Positions 7,131-20,012 of a DNA stretch of 64,000 bases are shown here, in pieces. A program made the translations under genes and the position numbers. The stretch spans positions 3,949,965 to 4,013,964 of the forward strand of contig WNKI01000001.1 in the NCBI GenBank assembly GCA_015350385.1, given 5' to 3'. Each line of letters opens with the position of its first letter. The stretch's first letter is position 1. The notes below the pieces were generated by a model that searched no databases, had not been told where the DNA came from, and saw nothing but the letters and a program-made list of their open reading frames with translations. Origin of the DNA: Aculops lycopersici. Taxonomy: Eukaryota > Arthropoda > Arachnida > Trombidiformes > Eriophyidae.

Positions 7131-10100
7131 CTAGGCAGCTAAGCTGGCTGAAGAATTTTCCTCTCCCGCCTCTCACATGAACAACTATAGCTATAGACCC
7201 AGGGAAATGCAACAAGAATTTCAGCCATTCCATTGGATTAGCTTACTGTAGAGCGACGAGTTTAATCCCGCGGCCACGAGATGGCAAACCTATTGAAAGT
7301 GAGCAAAAAAGTCGCCTTGTGACGTCGTGGTCGTGGTCGTCATCTTGTTTGTTATCGTCGACTAACCAAAGATTAAAACTACGACACGATCACGAGGCGC
7401 GCGACTCTAATTCACGCTTCGATTCACTTGTTGGCGCCAAGTGGAGTTTTTGTTTCGGCACATTCGTTTGTTTAGTTTGGTTTGGTTGAGTTTGTTTGTT
7501 GGTTTGCAAGTGTAAGTTGCGTTGAATGCGACGCCGACTTGTCGCCATCTCAACTCTGGTCATCTTCATCATCGTTATCAATGTAGTTGCTCACTTTATT
7601 CAACTTAGTTTGCCTCTCTTCAACTTGGTAACCACTTGAAACCAAGCGAGTCGGCGCATCGGGGGCGCAGACTTGCTGGGGAAGTGTAATAATAATGATG
7701 ATCATAATAATCTTTCTGTTACTCAATACCAACATCAACGTCCCCAAAGCCACGTAACTTTTTGGTGTTCGCTACTCCTTATCTTGAGAGCTCTTGGCTT
7801 TGCAGAGCTAGCGGCGGCAAGTCTTAAAAGAGCAACTCTCCGAGTGGGGGAGAGGAGAAAGATGGACTTCATAGGGAGAACACACGTTTATTGGCTAGTA
7901 AAATACACCACCAAAAAAACGATGATAACGACGACTTGTGGGCGGCTAGTTTGCTGGCCAGTTCCTCTAAGGAATAGGCGAAGCCAAATTACCGAGCTAA
8001 TCATAAGCGGAAATCTAATCTGAGAGCTCGCAAAAAAGTTGACGCGACATTCAAGAAGCCGAAAGCTCCAGCCGAGGCTCAAAAACTAAGCTCATTCAGA
8101 GCGAAGTGCGTCAATGTTGATGATGATCATCAGCGTCAGCAACATTGACTTTTTTTCCTCGTCGAGAGGTTTGTATCGAGAAGAAGTGAGCATCATCATC
8201 AAAGTTGCAAAAACATGTCTGCAGTAATTGGAGGTCAATAGTTTGCGAGGGTATAAAAAGTCACAGGCGCGCGCGCTGTAATGTGCGACTTGCCGGTTTA
8301 TTGTTTCCGTTTGTTCTGCTGCCCGTCGCTAGGAGTAGGAGTGGGAATAATAATAATCAATGAACAGATGAGACGCAACGATGAGCAGTCTCGTTAATTA
8401 TACGCGCGCGCTCGCAATCACACAAGTCAATTAACGACAAGTAGCCCACGAGGGTCAGTCAGTGTATGTTGTTGGTGTAACTCACATTGTAAAGAGCGAC
8501 AAACAAGAGATGCTCGCTTTTTCAGTTGCATCACCGAGCTAAACTTTATGTGGGGCAAGCGGCTTTTTATCATTGAGCAAACAATCTACTAGATGTTTTA
8601 GTTTTTTGAGTGCAGTCTTAGGCTTAATCAATGTTTCCATTCTTAACCCAGTGAGATGAGGAGAGACAGAGGAAAGTTTATGAATGAAGTTTGTGGAATA
8701 AAAGCGAAACTAAAGACGACACCCGAATGGCCAGACAGCCGACAAAACTTAATGCTAGCGTAGACTTGATGACGCGTGACTAGCGTCGAGAGTTTGATAC
8801 TTTTACTCACCGCGTATTATTTTCACGTTTGGAAGTTAATTAAAAGATGCGCCTGTCGTCATGTCGGTCAATTATGTCAAAATGCTTTCTTCCTCTGTTT
8901 CCGGTAAAGGCGCCAAATTTTGCCATGGGTAAGTGAGAATCGGCGCCAGTTAGTTTTCGGCTCATGTAAATGTTGCGAAGTTGTTGGTTTCTTTCTCACT
9001 CGCTCACCACAATACGAGGCCCACATTATTTTCGCTCCCACGATCGCGACTCTCAATACAACGACGACGACCACAGCAAAAACTCACCTTTAGCTATCAG
9101 TATCGTCAGCCAACCGGATGACAGGACCAAATAGGAACTAGATCAGGAGCAAATCAAACGAGTAATCTGCGATCGACTACTGCACTAGACCCTATATCAA
9201 TGCAAACTAATCAAAATAGACAGCAGCTGATGGTCAGGCAAGTTTTGTGGCTGACATGAGCTCAGCCGGCCACTTGAAAGACGGCAGCCGCCACGCGTCA
9301 GCTGCTCGTGTTTTATCCTGTATTACTACTGCTCTAATTTGCTAGAATCATTTACTGGACCAACTGCCGCTTGTCATTATATATATAACATAACGCGCGC
9401 GAGCTTATCTCTTGCAAACCATTTATCTATCTATCTGTCCATCTATCGATTGTTTTGTGACTCTCAATTCTAAATGTTGTTTTTGTTACACTTCATTTCA
9501 CTAGACCAACTCGCAGCGCGCCCATCGCGCCCACTGAGTTTACAAGGAGTTTGCTGTCGTCAGGTTGGTTGGCTTGATTCTAAAGTGCGGTACTCTATGG
9601 TTCACTCGAGGAACTAGACAACCAGCTGACAGTTTGAGTTTGATTGGCGCCGACAAGTCGGCCAATTGAAGATCAAAATATTGTCTTTGTCGCAGGGAGT
9701 TGGTCATGGATTCTGTCGATCGATTGGCTGGCGACAATGTGGCCGAGTGAGAGAGTGAGCATTGAGTTTCCCTCTCTCGCTTCATTTACTTGGTAAACGA
9801 AGATAATATCAGAACGACAGCGACGAGCGCCAGCAACTGGAGCCAAAGAAAACCCAGCGAAGGGCAGTCCCAACCAAAACTTAAACCTAAATGAGAGACT
9901 CAGGTATGCCACTGGGCCGGCTAATCTGGCGTTGGCATCGCCTAACGAGGTAACGTGGCTCACTACAGTAGCAGCAGGAGGAGCAAAAGGTATCGTGCTT
10001 ATTTCTGCTCATCATCATGCCAACTCTTGAGCCGCTCAATTGGGCAGCTCAAAAGATGGAGCATAAATTGAATCTCGCGACGATAACTCGAATTCATGCT

Positions 10101-13100
10101 ACCGTAAAATTTTCCCTCCGTTTAGAGCACAAAGGCATTCTAAGCATACAACTAAATAGTAGTACAACTAAATAGAAGCGGCAACAGCAGCCGCCAATCA
10201 CAAAACAAACAAACATTTCGATATGAGCACCAACAAAGGAGCTCACGCCCATTTGCCTCCCAGGTTCAAACTCAAATACTTAGGAGAGAGAGAGAGAGAG
10301 AGAGAGAGACGAGCATATAGTACCGGAAGTTGTCATTATTTTCACCAGGTATCTATCTATCATATCGAAAAACTCTGCCACTGGTGGCGCCACTGTTCCA
10401 ACTCGTCTCCATCATCAACTCAACTGGCCGCCACTATAATGTGAAGACGACAGCCAGAAACAAACTAACAAACCAACTGGCGCCGCTCGAGTAACTAACC
10501 CAAAGACCACGCCCACCGGCAGCCCCATCGATTCCTCACTCGCGGCGGCGGCGGCGGTAACAGAGGCAATTGCAGCAAGTCCCCACTTCCACGTCTACAT
10601 CTCACGCCCCCAGATCGTTGAGTGCTCATTTGGTTGTTTTTGGTTTGTTTGTTTTTTGGCTCTCAGTTTTGGAATTGACACTGCGAGTTGGATGGATCCG
10701 AGTGGGACGTTTGGAATGGGATTTAAGCTCATTTTTGGAAGCATTAGCAGAGTGTCTCTTCTCTCGCTCTCGGTTCTAGTTAGCAGCTTGTTAGCCGCAT
10801 CGTCGTGGCCGCCCGCCATTCAAAGTCGAGGTTCGTTTCGAATTTCACTGCTTCCAGAAACTAATGCCAGCGCCTCTCAAAGTCTAACAACTCGACCACC
10901 AACCGCGCGGTCGACTTACCTGGGGCTAGAATTTGCAGCAGCAGCAGCAGCAGGGATGGCCGCATTCGTATTGGCGAACAGGTAATCTAACTCGCAAATG
11001 AGCATCGTCCACTTTTTTGCCTCCTCCTCCTCCTCCTCCTTCTCCTTTCAACGCTCAAAAAGTTCCTCACTCCTCCTTCGCCAAAAACCAACAACTCGCC
11101 TCTTCCATTCCGCCGAGGTAAAGTGAGCAACACTCGTCTCTCATGTTGCAAACTTAATAGGAATAGAGGGAACAGTAAACATACCGCAGAGTGAGAGGAG
11201 CGAGGAGGACAAGACGAGTTGCGGTTATCTCTCAATTCACTCCCACTTTTAGTGGCCACTTGTTGTTATTCCGTCTTCTATCGTTGCGAGCAATGCAACC
11301 ATTTGCATGGGCAGCCTGATGATTGCCATAAAACTTTTCCTTGTTGTGTCATTGTTATCTCTAATCGACTCGTACATTATTCCACTCAGTCGAGTCGGAC
11401 CTCAACAAAATCTCTCCTGCTTTGCTCTCAAGATACTCAACTCAAACTCTTCCCCTAAATCCATAAATCTATTCTTTTACTACTCGTCGCTACAAGAATT
11501 AGTCAACAGGTGGCGGTCGACGTTCGGTTGGAAAGAGTAGCCAAGTCGCTAATTGACCAGAGGAAAAGAGTCTTCGCCAGTCATAGGAAGTGGGGAGTCG
11601 GTCAGCGACTCGCTTGCAACCAGAGAGAATCCACAAGTGGCCATGATAGAAAAGTGAGTGAGTGAGATAATTGAGTGTTGAAAGTCTCACAAGCAAACGG
11701 CCAACTCGATGGCCACACGAGTCGACCAGCTAGTTGCGTGCATAGACCCAGCTTATGAGAGATTATCCACCAAAAGACAGAGAAAGAGAGAGAGAGAGAA
11801 ACGGACAGAGATGGACAGAAACAAACAAGCTTTCTATGGGCACGTTGAAAGTGGGCGTTGCCCAACAAGCGCCACTCAATCCGCAAGAGAGCCAGCGAGA
11901 GTCAATGATCACCATAATCATACTCAAGTGGCCCGTCATCGTCTCGTTTGCTGCAGGCTAATCGGTGTCTACTTTGCTTGGCCCTCCGCCGGTTTCGTCG
12001 GTGTGGCCTCATAATCGCCGGCTGGCGCCAGTAAGTTGCTCAGTCGGTCGGTCGGTCGGTTGGTTGGTTTGAAATAAGTCGGCCAAAATTGTTGGCGCCA
12101 GAAAGGCGAATGCATTTTTCTCAAATTTACAGGTGAGCTCTTAGTCAAGCGAGAAAAAGGGCAACAGGCAGCTCAATTACACCTGGCGGCCGTAGATCGG
12201 TGCGTGTGGCGCCTGTGTCGCCAGTCAGCTGGCCCACTGGGCGAGCCAATAGATGTGTTTGTTTTAAGTCAAGTGATAGACTAGAGCTCCTCCTTGGTGG
12301 CCGAATAATCACGACGTGTGTCTATTTTCCTCTCCCGTTTGGCAGCTAAGTTTGAGTTAGTTTGTTTCCATTTCCTTTTCAACTTTTCTAACCCCGAGTG
12401 CCTCATGAGTTGACTTTAGGGACGCTGTTTCTGCTGCCATCTTTCCCTATGTCTACAACTACCACTGCCGCGACGGACCATTGCCATTCGCATCACATAC
12501 GAGATAGCAACCTACTCGGCCAGACCACCCGAACCTAATGATGGATGATTAAGCTAATGGCGGCGCCAACAGGTAACAACCTGTTGTCCATTGGCTAGCT
12601 TGTTACCTTCCCCTTACATAGTCAACATCAGCAGAAGCAGCAGCAATTTTAAAAACAAAAACAACATCAGCCGAAATCTCTCGACTCGTTGAGGAGAAGC
12701 GGAACAAAATTTCTCTTTCTCTGCTTCTTCTGGCCAGCAAGTCGAAATGAATTGCTAATGTGAGACACGTCGCCCAGTTCCTTTGGCCAAGAGGAAAGTC
12801 CATTTCCCAATGCCATTCCCGTTTCCGCTCGCTCAAGTCCAGACTCATGAGGTCAACCATTTACCTGTGTGAAGTCGAGTCAAGTTGAATAAATCTTCGC
12901 TTAGCTAATCCTAAATGCTAACGCCGACGAGGTGGCCAACTGAGAAGCGCGAATTCAATTATATAGATCAAAGCTGTTGACTTTGCCAACTACTTGCGCC
13001 GTCTATTTGAGCCTAAACGTTGTGAGTTTGAAACACTCACAGCTTAGGCGAGCGAGTCGTCCTATTGCTTGGTTGCGTGATAATTTATGCAACTTTGCTC

Positions 13101-13300
13101 GAAATAAACAACGACAATTGCTCTTGGAATTGAATTCACGTTTTGGTGGTCTTCGTGCGGCCAATTAGCTCGCCAGGTGGCGTCAGTCACCAAGCTTCTT
13201 ACCTGTCACTTTTTTGAATCTCGTCGGGCGAGTTTCGAGAATTATTTAGAATTGTCACTACGAATCAAATCACTTGTCTTACTGAAAACCCAAGCTCTCT
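7131..13300. other. Gene desert, part 1
   Basis: No open frame in this stretch looks like a conserved protein; those present are short, low-complexity or on shared simple repeats. It contains a GA run at 10283-10309, several TGGCGCCA words (for example 7433, 9646, 10386, 12024, 12096), many CAAGTGG/CCACTTG words, an isolated TATAAAA at 8252-8258, and one signal-peptide-like short frame at 10716-10981. It may be regulatory DNA for omb downstream on the other strand. Confidence 0.6.
10283..10309. repeat. (GA)n microsatellite
   Basis: A run of GA dinucleotides of about 13 units in non-coding DNA; GAGA-type factors often bind such tracts, but nothing here shows that. Confidence 0.85.
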
Positions 13301-13922
13301 AGTTGCTTCTATATTCCACGAGCACGACAGCGCCTCTTGTCATCACATCAAATCAAATGGCATCGCATCCTATTACTGGAAGGGAGACAGTCAACTAGGG
13401 GAACAAAGGCCGGCAACAAGTTGTGGTCGTGAGACTCTGCGTGTGGTCCTCTCCACTTTCTGCTGCCCCTCGCTCATTCGACTCATATGTCCAAGTATCA
13501 GGTGAAGCTCTCTGTCATGTCAAATAATAAATATTTAAAAGAGCATTTGCGCGATTGCAAAGTCCACGGCGCGCGCATATCAAATATTCAAACTGGATCA
13601 TCGAAAACTGAGAGGGCAGATAAACATGCGTGCAAATCGCTCGTCAGAATTAAATAATTTTGACTGCTCCTCTCATCGACCCTCCGTCTCTCTCTCTCTC
13701 CTTCTCATCTGTCCGTGTGCCACTTCGCCGAAGCAAATAAATATCATCCGCAAGTCAAAAGATAGACCGATGGGCAGATAGAGAGATGAGTAAAGATAAT
13801 AACAAATAAGAGCAAGACGCCCGATGAACTCCAAGTGGGCCAATGATATCATTTTTCCTCCCTCTATCTTTTTCGTTCACCTCTCTCGTTGTTGCGCGTG
13901 ATGCGATCCATCAAAGTGCAAG

Positions 13923-13976
13923 CTCTGGAAATTCTAACATGCTACCAACTGTTGCATGTTAGAATATATTTCAGGG
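13923..13976 (+). ncRNA. Candidate microRNA-like hairpin
   Basis: ATTCTAACATGC (13931-13942) pairs perfectly with GCATGTTAGAAT (13954-13965) across an 11-nt loop. The stem continues outwards, imperfectly, between CTCTGGAA and ATATTTCAGGG, giving about 20 pairs with small bulges. The size (about 54 nt) and the bulged lower stem resemble a short pre-miRNA. I do not recognise either arm as a known microRNA, and the minus strand folds equally well. The call rests on structure alone. Confidence 0.3.
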
Positions 13977-14936
13977 CATCAAATATCGCGGAATAAGGAG
14001 AGAGGATCAACAGGTGAAATCTAACTGAAGCTAATTTGCATTCTCGCTTGCATTTGTCTCTTAGCATTTGATCAATTTTTCACCGGTAAACTTAAGTGAC
14101 CAGTCCACAGGTCGAATTGTAATTTAGATCATGGTGATCAATAGCATTCGATACCTGAAGTGCCAGTTTGGACTTATAATTTCACATATAATAACAATAA
14201 CTCGGCCATTAGATCAGTTCCATTGAGTCTCTTCCGATTCTTTCAACCTGTTGATCGTTTTTCCTCCCCTCCTTCTTCTTGCCAGCTAAATGGACGAAAT
14301 CCAAATGTACTTGAATTTGCGTGGCCACCGGCGAAGCCACTACAAGTGGGAGCGTCGAGGTGGCCACTGGGCACTAGATTATAACCGATTTAGCAGTCTC
14401 CAAGTCTTGCCAGCAGTCGGCCTGCTAACTTGTGAGCATCCAAATAAATAATCTACACGGCAACTCTCCAGCCGCCAAGTCGATTACCCGATTAGTGCCT
14501 CGGCTGATACGATCAAATGGCAGTGGCAGCACAGTTGGCTGTGCTAGGCCAAAAGGGATTGCTCATCTGGCCGCCGCTCACCTGGCGCCGCAAACCTCGT
14601 CGTCGTCATCATCGACGGCGACCATAATCCCGCTCGGCGCTTTAATTGATCGCAATGAACAGGTGAGCGAGCTAGTGAGTGGCAATTCGCAAGTTAGCAC
14701 AACAAGTTGCTGGCTACCTGTTCTAGTTGTCGTCGTGTTAGTTGTTGTTGTCGCCGCTTCTGCCGATGCCGAGGAAGAGGAAAAGGATGATGACGCAAGA
14801 GGCACAGTAAGTTTGGCTCACACTCACTCACTCACTTACTCAAACACACCTGTTGCCCACAGTTAGCAAACACTTGCTTGGAGTCAGCGTGCGACGAGCG
14901 AGTTAGCGAGCGAGCTATAGTTATAATCACGAGCTC

Positions 14937-14938
<2 letters not shown>

Positions 14939-14970
<32 letters not shown>
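14939..14970. repeat. (CT)n microsatellite
   Basis: About 15 CT units in non-coding sequence. Confidence 0.9.
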
Positions 14971-14973
<3 letters not shown>

Positions 14974-17664
14974 TTGATATCAAACCACTTAACTCACCCA
15001 GCCGGCAACCTGTTGCCACCTCCAAGCAATGAGCTTGTTACGAGATGGAGACCAAGACCGAGACTGTGGCGCTCCTCTTGGTGGCGACAGTGGCGGCAAC
15101 AAGTGGTGCCGTCGCCTCGCTTCGTTCCTCTCCTCTCATCTCGATTCATTTTAGAGTATCAGCCATCAGTGTGGCTCCCTATCAAGATTGCGCTTATTTG
15201 TTACTGTTGCCTGAGTTAGTTGTCGCCGTCGTCGTCTTCGTGATCGGAGTTGAGCTGTAGTTTTCCAGATGTAATTGTATCACACAAGCGAGCAGCTGCA
15301 AGGTGGCGATCCACTTTGAGTCATAAATCAGCAGCCGAGCTGGAGTTCCGCTGGCGACGCTACCTGAAAATGTTCCAACTCACCAGCCGCTCGCTGAACA
15401 GGAGATAAGCTCGACTTCCAAAGCTCTCTTATGATGATTCCGACATCAAAGTGACCGGCAACCTCCGCCTGAAAGACATATCTCGCTGACCGCCTAGAGA
15501 TAGGCGGCACTTGGTTAGCGCGTTTGTATGGAAAGTGCCACTTGTTACTGGGCTGCTGATACCGCTGCAACGCTAACCGCCTTTACTAGTGGTGCAATGA
15601 AGATGATGATGAAAATACCTGCGGCTAAAGTATCATTTGCACTTCTGCGCGCCCCGCGATGGTTGACCACAAGCCCGGGAGGAGCAGGGCGGCAACTTGA
15701 AGAGAGAAAGAAAGAAGAATTGGATCCTCTCGATCTGATTGGATCGGATTACATTCAAATCGAGTGGCCGGCTGGCTAGCTGCTTGGCAAAACGGAGGAG
15801 CGCTGCTCTCGTTGCAATGCCAGAGGCTGTGGTTATATCAGAGATGACAAGATGCGGTGCCGATCAACTCTAGTGATAATCAGATTATCCTGTCTCATAT
15901 TTTCCCTACTTCTCTCGCGTTCAAACCACCTATCCCTGTTCCAGTTGTTTGTGTTGACTATTGCGGCGCTCCTTGTGTAAATTCTGGTTGTCTGTTCAAC
16001 CGAATGCCAATCCTGTGGCTTTGCAAATTTCTGTTAGCCCGACCGACTGAATGGAGTTCAGTGAGTTGGTTTTGCGATAGGATTTTTGCCGTTTTGTGGC
16101 CATCGAATCGTTTACATCAATCTCAACGAACAAGTGGTTGCTTCTCCCCTAGTTGCAAGACTGTGAATCAATCAGGTGGTTGAATCTCACGCGCAGACTC
16201 CATTCAATCTGCCGTCAAACTTGGTCGGCCCATTAAAACCATCAAGGGTAGGAGCAGTTTCACTCGGTCGCTCGCTTAAAAAATACTCACTAACATTCAG
16301 GTAACAAAACAACTGAGCTGACCAATCGAGTTTATGAATGAAACTAGAAGCTCACGCAACTTTTAGCTCAGCTTTGTTTCTACCTTTTCTCTCTCGTTTG
16401 GTAGCTCACTAAACGCAACGCCAATTTGCTCCAAGAGTTATAACGAAACCAGAAGCTTGCAATTATACTGCCGCTTATTCTATTGTTTTGTCGATGGTTA
16501 TTACCTCTCCTCTCTTACTACTTAACAGTTGCGTATCATTATTACTATTACTATTATTATCATTACCATTATTATAGGTTGTTGCTGTTGCTGCTGTTAA
16601 TGTTCCTGGCCACTTGTGTGCAAAGTTGGGTTTGATGCTCCCATCAATTGCGCAACTCTAACAATCTCACTGAAGGGATATATGTATTTATTTATATATA
16701 CTTACATATATTGACCACGACGACCAGCACCACTAGTCGACAAGTGGATGATGTGAGAGCTCCATTCAGGTTAGTGTAGTGGTTTAATCTCGACCCGTCT
16801 CATCTCATCAGGTCTCGTTGGCCACTTGTGCCATGGGCTAGTCCATTCAAATCGTTTTGCAGCTTTTTATGTGACGAGTAATCGAGTTAGCAAGTTTATT
16901 GCTGCTTCTGCCGCTACTGCTATTAAATTGTGAAGTGATTATGGTAGTATTTGCCGGTTACAAGCAAACAAAAACAAAAGATTGCCAAGACTCCCCTGTG
17001 CAGACACTAGGCGGCGCTGCGTAAGCTGTCTTGGCAACTCGCAGATGGACTACAAAGCTCAGAAAGCGGCGCTTGCTGCTTTCCGAGGAAGCACAAGCCA
17101 CTTCCGGTTGGCTGGACAAGCGGCCCTCTCACTTGCAATGCGCAGCGGCAGCAGCCGAAGCGATGGTAAGTTTTCCTCGGTTACACAACAACTTTCCTAT
17201 CGCCAAGAGATTGGATGTTAAAATTCTACTCCAACGCGAGCAGTGTCGCCGGCATTCAAACTACAGGAGGTCCACTGGTGCGGTTGCTACTGCTGCTTCT
17301 CTCTTGTGATACTAAAGATTACGACGACGAGGACTAATCTAATGGCTTTGCAGATTTTTGCAGTTGTTGGCATCCCATTCGAGTGGCTAGTTTTCATTTC
17401 GGCCAGCAATTGAGAGCTCACTTTGCTGTTATGGCAAATGGACATACAGAGACTGGAAGAGCTGAAAGACAAATTCCCATAGTGACTAGCATGAAACCTG
17501 GAGCTTTTCACATAGACACAGGAGAGATTCCTATGCCATGAATACTAATGAGATCATCGCGGTGGCAACACCACGGCAGTCGTAGCGACTAGTGGACGTC
17601 GTAAGGATACGTCGTCGACGACAACGATAAGTGCGGCCGGCAAACATTGAGTCGAGAGATTCAC

Positions 17665-17693
17665 GGGATGGGATGGGATGGGATGGGATGGGA
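17665..17693 (+). repeat. (GGGAT)n array with G-quadruplex potential
   Basis: Five full GGGAT units and a partial sixth, followed directly by a GA run. Four or more GGG tracts separated by AT meet the simple G-quadruplex rule on the plus strand. Confidence 0.8.
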
Positions 17694-18524
17694 GAGAGAG
17701 AGAGAGAGAGAAGAAAAAAAGTGGCGTGATTCTCGCTGCTCGCACTCCCAACTTGCCGCGCCATCAACCACCACAACCACCGAGCGACCGGAAGTGCCGG
17801 CTCTCAAGTGTCACACGTGTTCCCCTTTGCAGTGGCGGCGTTAGTAGTGATGCCATTAAATAGAGTATAAAGTTCAGTTGCCGCACCCAAAGTAGCGGGG
17901 GAGAAAGTAGCAGTTGCCCAGTAAGCCGGCTAGCTTGCCAACTTGTTTTTGGCAACTTACTGGGTAAAAGACAGCAGTGACGCCATTAGATTTGCACGCG
18001 CAACCAACTAGACAGACAGACAGACGAGCAGACAAAGGGACAAATGGCCAGGCGAGCGACATCATTAAACTTATAGGCCACTTGAGCGACTTTCTCGCGA
18101 GTGCCACAGCGTCGCGCGTCCACGAGTGAGACGGAGCCTCGCGTTGCATTGCGTTGCGTAACTTCCGGCTGCGACGCAAAGGCGAAAGCGACAAGCTAGC
18201 GTCGCAAATGTCGCGCTTGGTGTGTGAATTTACTCAACTTTCTCCTCTCGCCTCCGCGTTTTCGGTTCAGTTCAGTTCTCGTTAGTTCTATTCAATTCAG
18301 TTGCAAAGTTCCGTTACGAAACCAACGGGGAGCTCGATGGGCGAAACCAAACCGAACCGATCTGAACTGAACTGAACAAAACCAACAAGCGAATGGCCAA
18401 GCGAGCGGAATGAGCTCGGCGCCTCGTGACGCAATCAGCTGGCACTTTCCCTTCTTGTTTGATCTCTTTTCTCTTTCTGCTCCCTCTCCGCCTCCACTTG
18501 CGGCAAAGGCGAGCCCAATGGAAC

Positions 18525-18544
18525 GCCCTATAAGCTTATAGGGC
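18525..18544. repeat. Perfect 20-bp palindrome containing back-to-back TATA words
   Basis: Positions 18525-18544 read identically on both strands (GCCCTATAAG and its reverse complement). The centre is a HindIII-type AAGCTT flanked by CTATA and TATAG. It lies in the desert with no gene on either side within 12 kb. Confidence 0.8.
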
Positions 18545-19985
18545 CTCTCGTTTCGCCCGGCGCCGGCCCATTGAGTTCAGTGTTTACTGTGCTCCAGATG
18601 AGGTCTCATAATTTTGCTTAAATTAGTGCGTCTTTTGGCTCGCTATCACAATGCACTCGAGCGCGCTGATGTGCGCAACGCATAGTTTGCACCGACCAGA
18701 GAGCGGCAGCAGCAGCGACGACAATTCATCTGCCAGCGTGTGACTTATGACCAACCTACGAGTGGCTATTATAACTAACGAAGGTGGCCACTTTCTTCGG
18801 CTCCTCCCAAACCTTCGAGCTCCAAAAGATGAACGACTTCAAATTAGAGTTAGGAAGAGCAGTCGACTAAAGGCAGCGAGAAACAAACTAGGAAGACAAG
18901 TGCCAAGTTGTTGCCCTCTGGCTGATTATCGAGTGTCGCGTGGTTAAATGAGCGACAACAACAACAACACGAAAATCCAATGCTCTATTAGACTGCTCAC
19001 TTAGTTTTGCGTTGCTTCTATTTGTCTTTTTCCTCCCTCAACTTTGCGGTTTCATTTACGTCAATTCAATCTAAAATTCCTAGTTTCCTCCTGAAGCTCG
19101 CGTGCAGTTTGTCCATTTGTTAGAATTACTCCAGTTATTTTGCAACTCTGCCACTTGAGCGACCTGGAACTGCACAACTGGAGTACCACTAGACACAATC
19201 GGCGACGGCGACTCGTCGATTGTGTTATCCTTGCGGCTTCAGTTGCGACCGCAACACAATTTCTAGCGCGCCAACAACATCATTAACTTGCTCTCGTTGT
19301 CGTCGGCGCTAACTGAGGCGCCGCCGACTCTAAACGCAATCCGCACGACAAAACATTTTGTCGTCCTTGTTGTTGCTTGTAGTTTTGTAGTTGTGTGTGT
19401 AGTAGCAGCAGTCGTGTTTCCATCGTTGTGAATGTAAATTAGTTCGCCTTTTTTCCTTGCAACTCACTGCTCTCTGTACTTTCAACAGCAACAAACTCCA
19501 TTGTGATGCCTCTTTGGCTTCCTCTCTGTCCCTAGCTTCAGCAAATTGATACCCAAATTTGTTTATTTCGCTCCGTCAAGCTTTTCCTAGAGGAAAATAA
19601 AGAAACAAAGTAGAGGAACGAGAGAAAAACTTGCAGGTAAACCAACGGCCTTTCATCAATTGAGTTGCGTGAACTACTTGATGGTTTAATGTTTCGGCGG
19701 CTGTTGCGGCTGTAACGGCGCGAATGTCCAACGTGACAAGTCGATACAAGTCAGTCGCTTTATTGTACAACTCGAGTTTTAGGCACCACTGCAAAGTAAA
19801 CGCTAACCAACACACAAGAGAAAGAGCTCTCATTTTTGCTGAGCAACAAGACACGCCCACCAATGTAGTGGCTCCCCGGAGGGAGGGGGCTAGACACTCC
19901 CACTTGCGTATGCTTCGCCCCGAAGCGAGCGAACGACATTCTGTATATATTTCTTTGGGCGACATCTCAATTGTCGCATAAAGTC

Positions 19986-20012
19986 ACATAGAGTCGCTAG
20001 GTGACTCTATGT
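19986..20012. repeat. 10-bp-stem inverted repeat
   Basis: ACATAGAGTC (19986-19995) and GACTCTATGT (20003-20012) are exact reverse complements with a 7-nt loop. No terminator or RNA gene context is evident. Confidence 0.7.

Noticed and set aside
14432..15260. Two short frames with hydrophobic starts (14432-14866 and 15045-15260)
   Set aside because: Poly-Ser, poly-Val and Thr runs arise from GTC/GTT and TCG repeats; no conserved feature and no splice partner.
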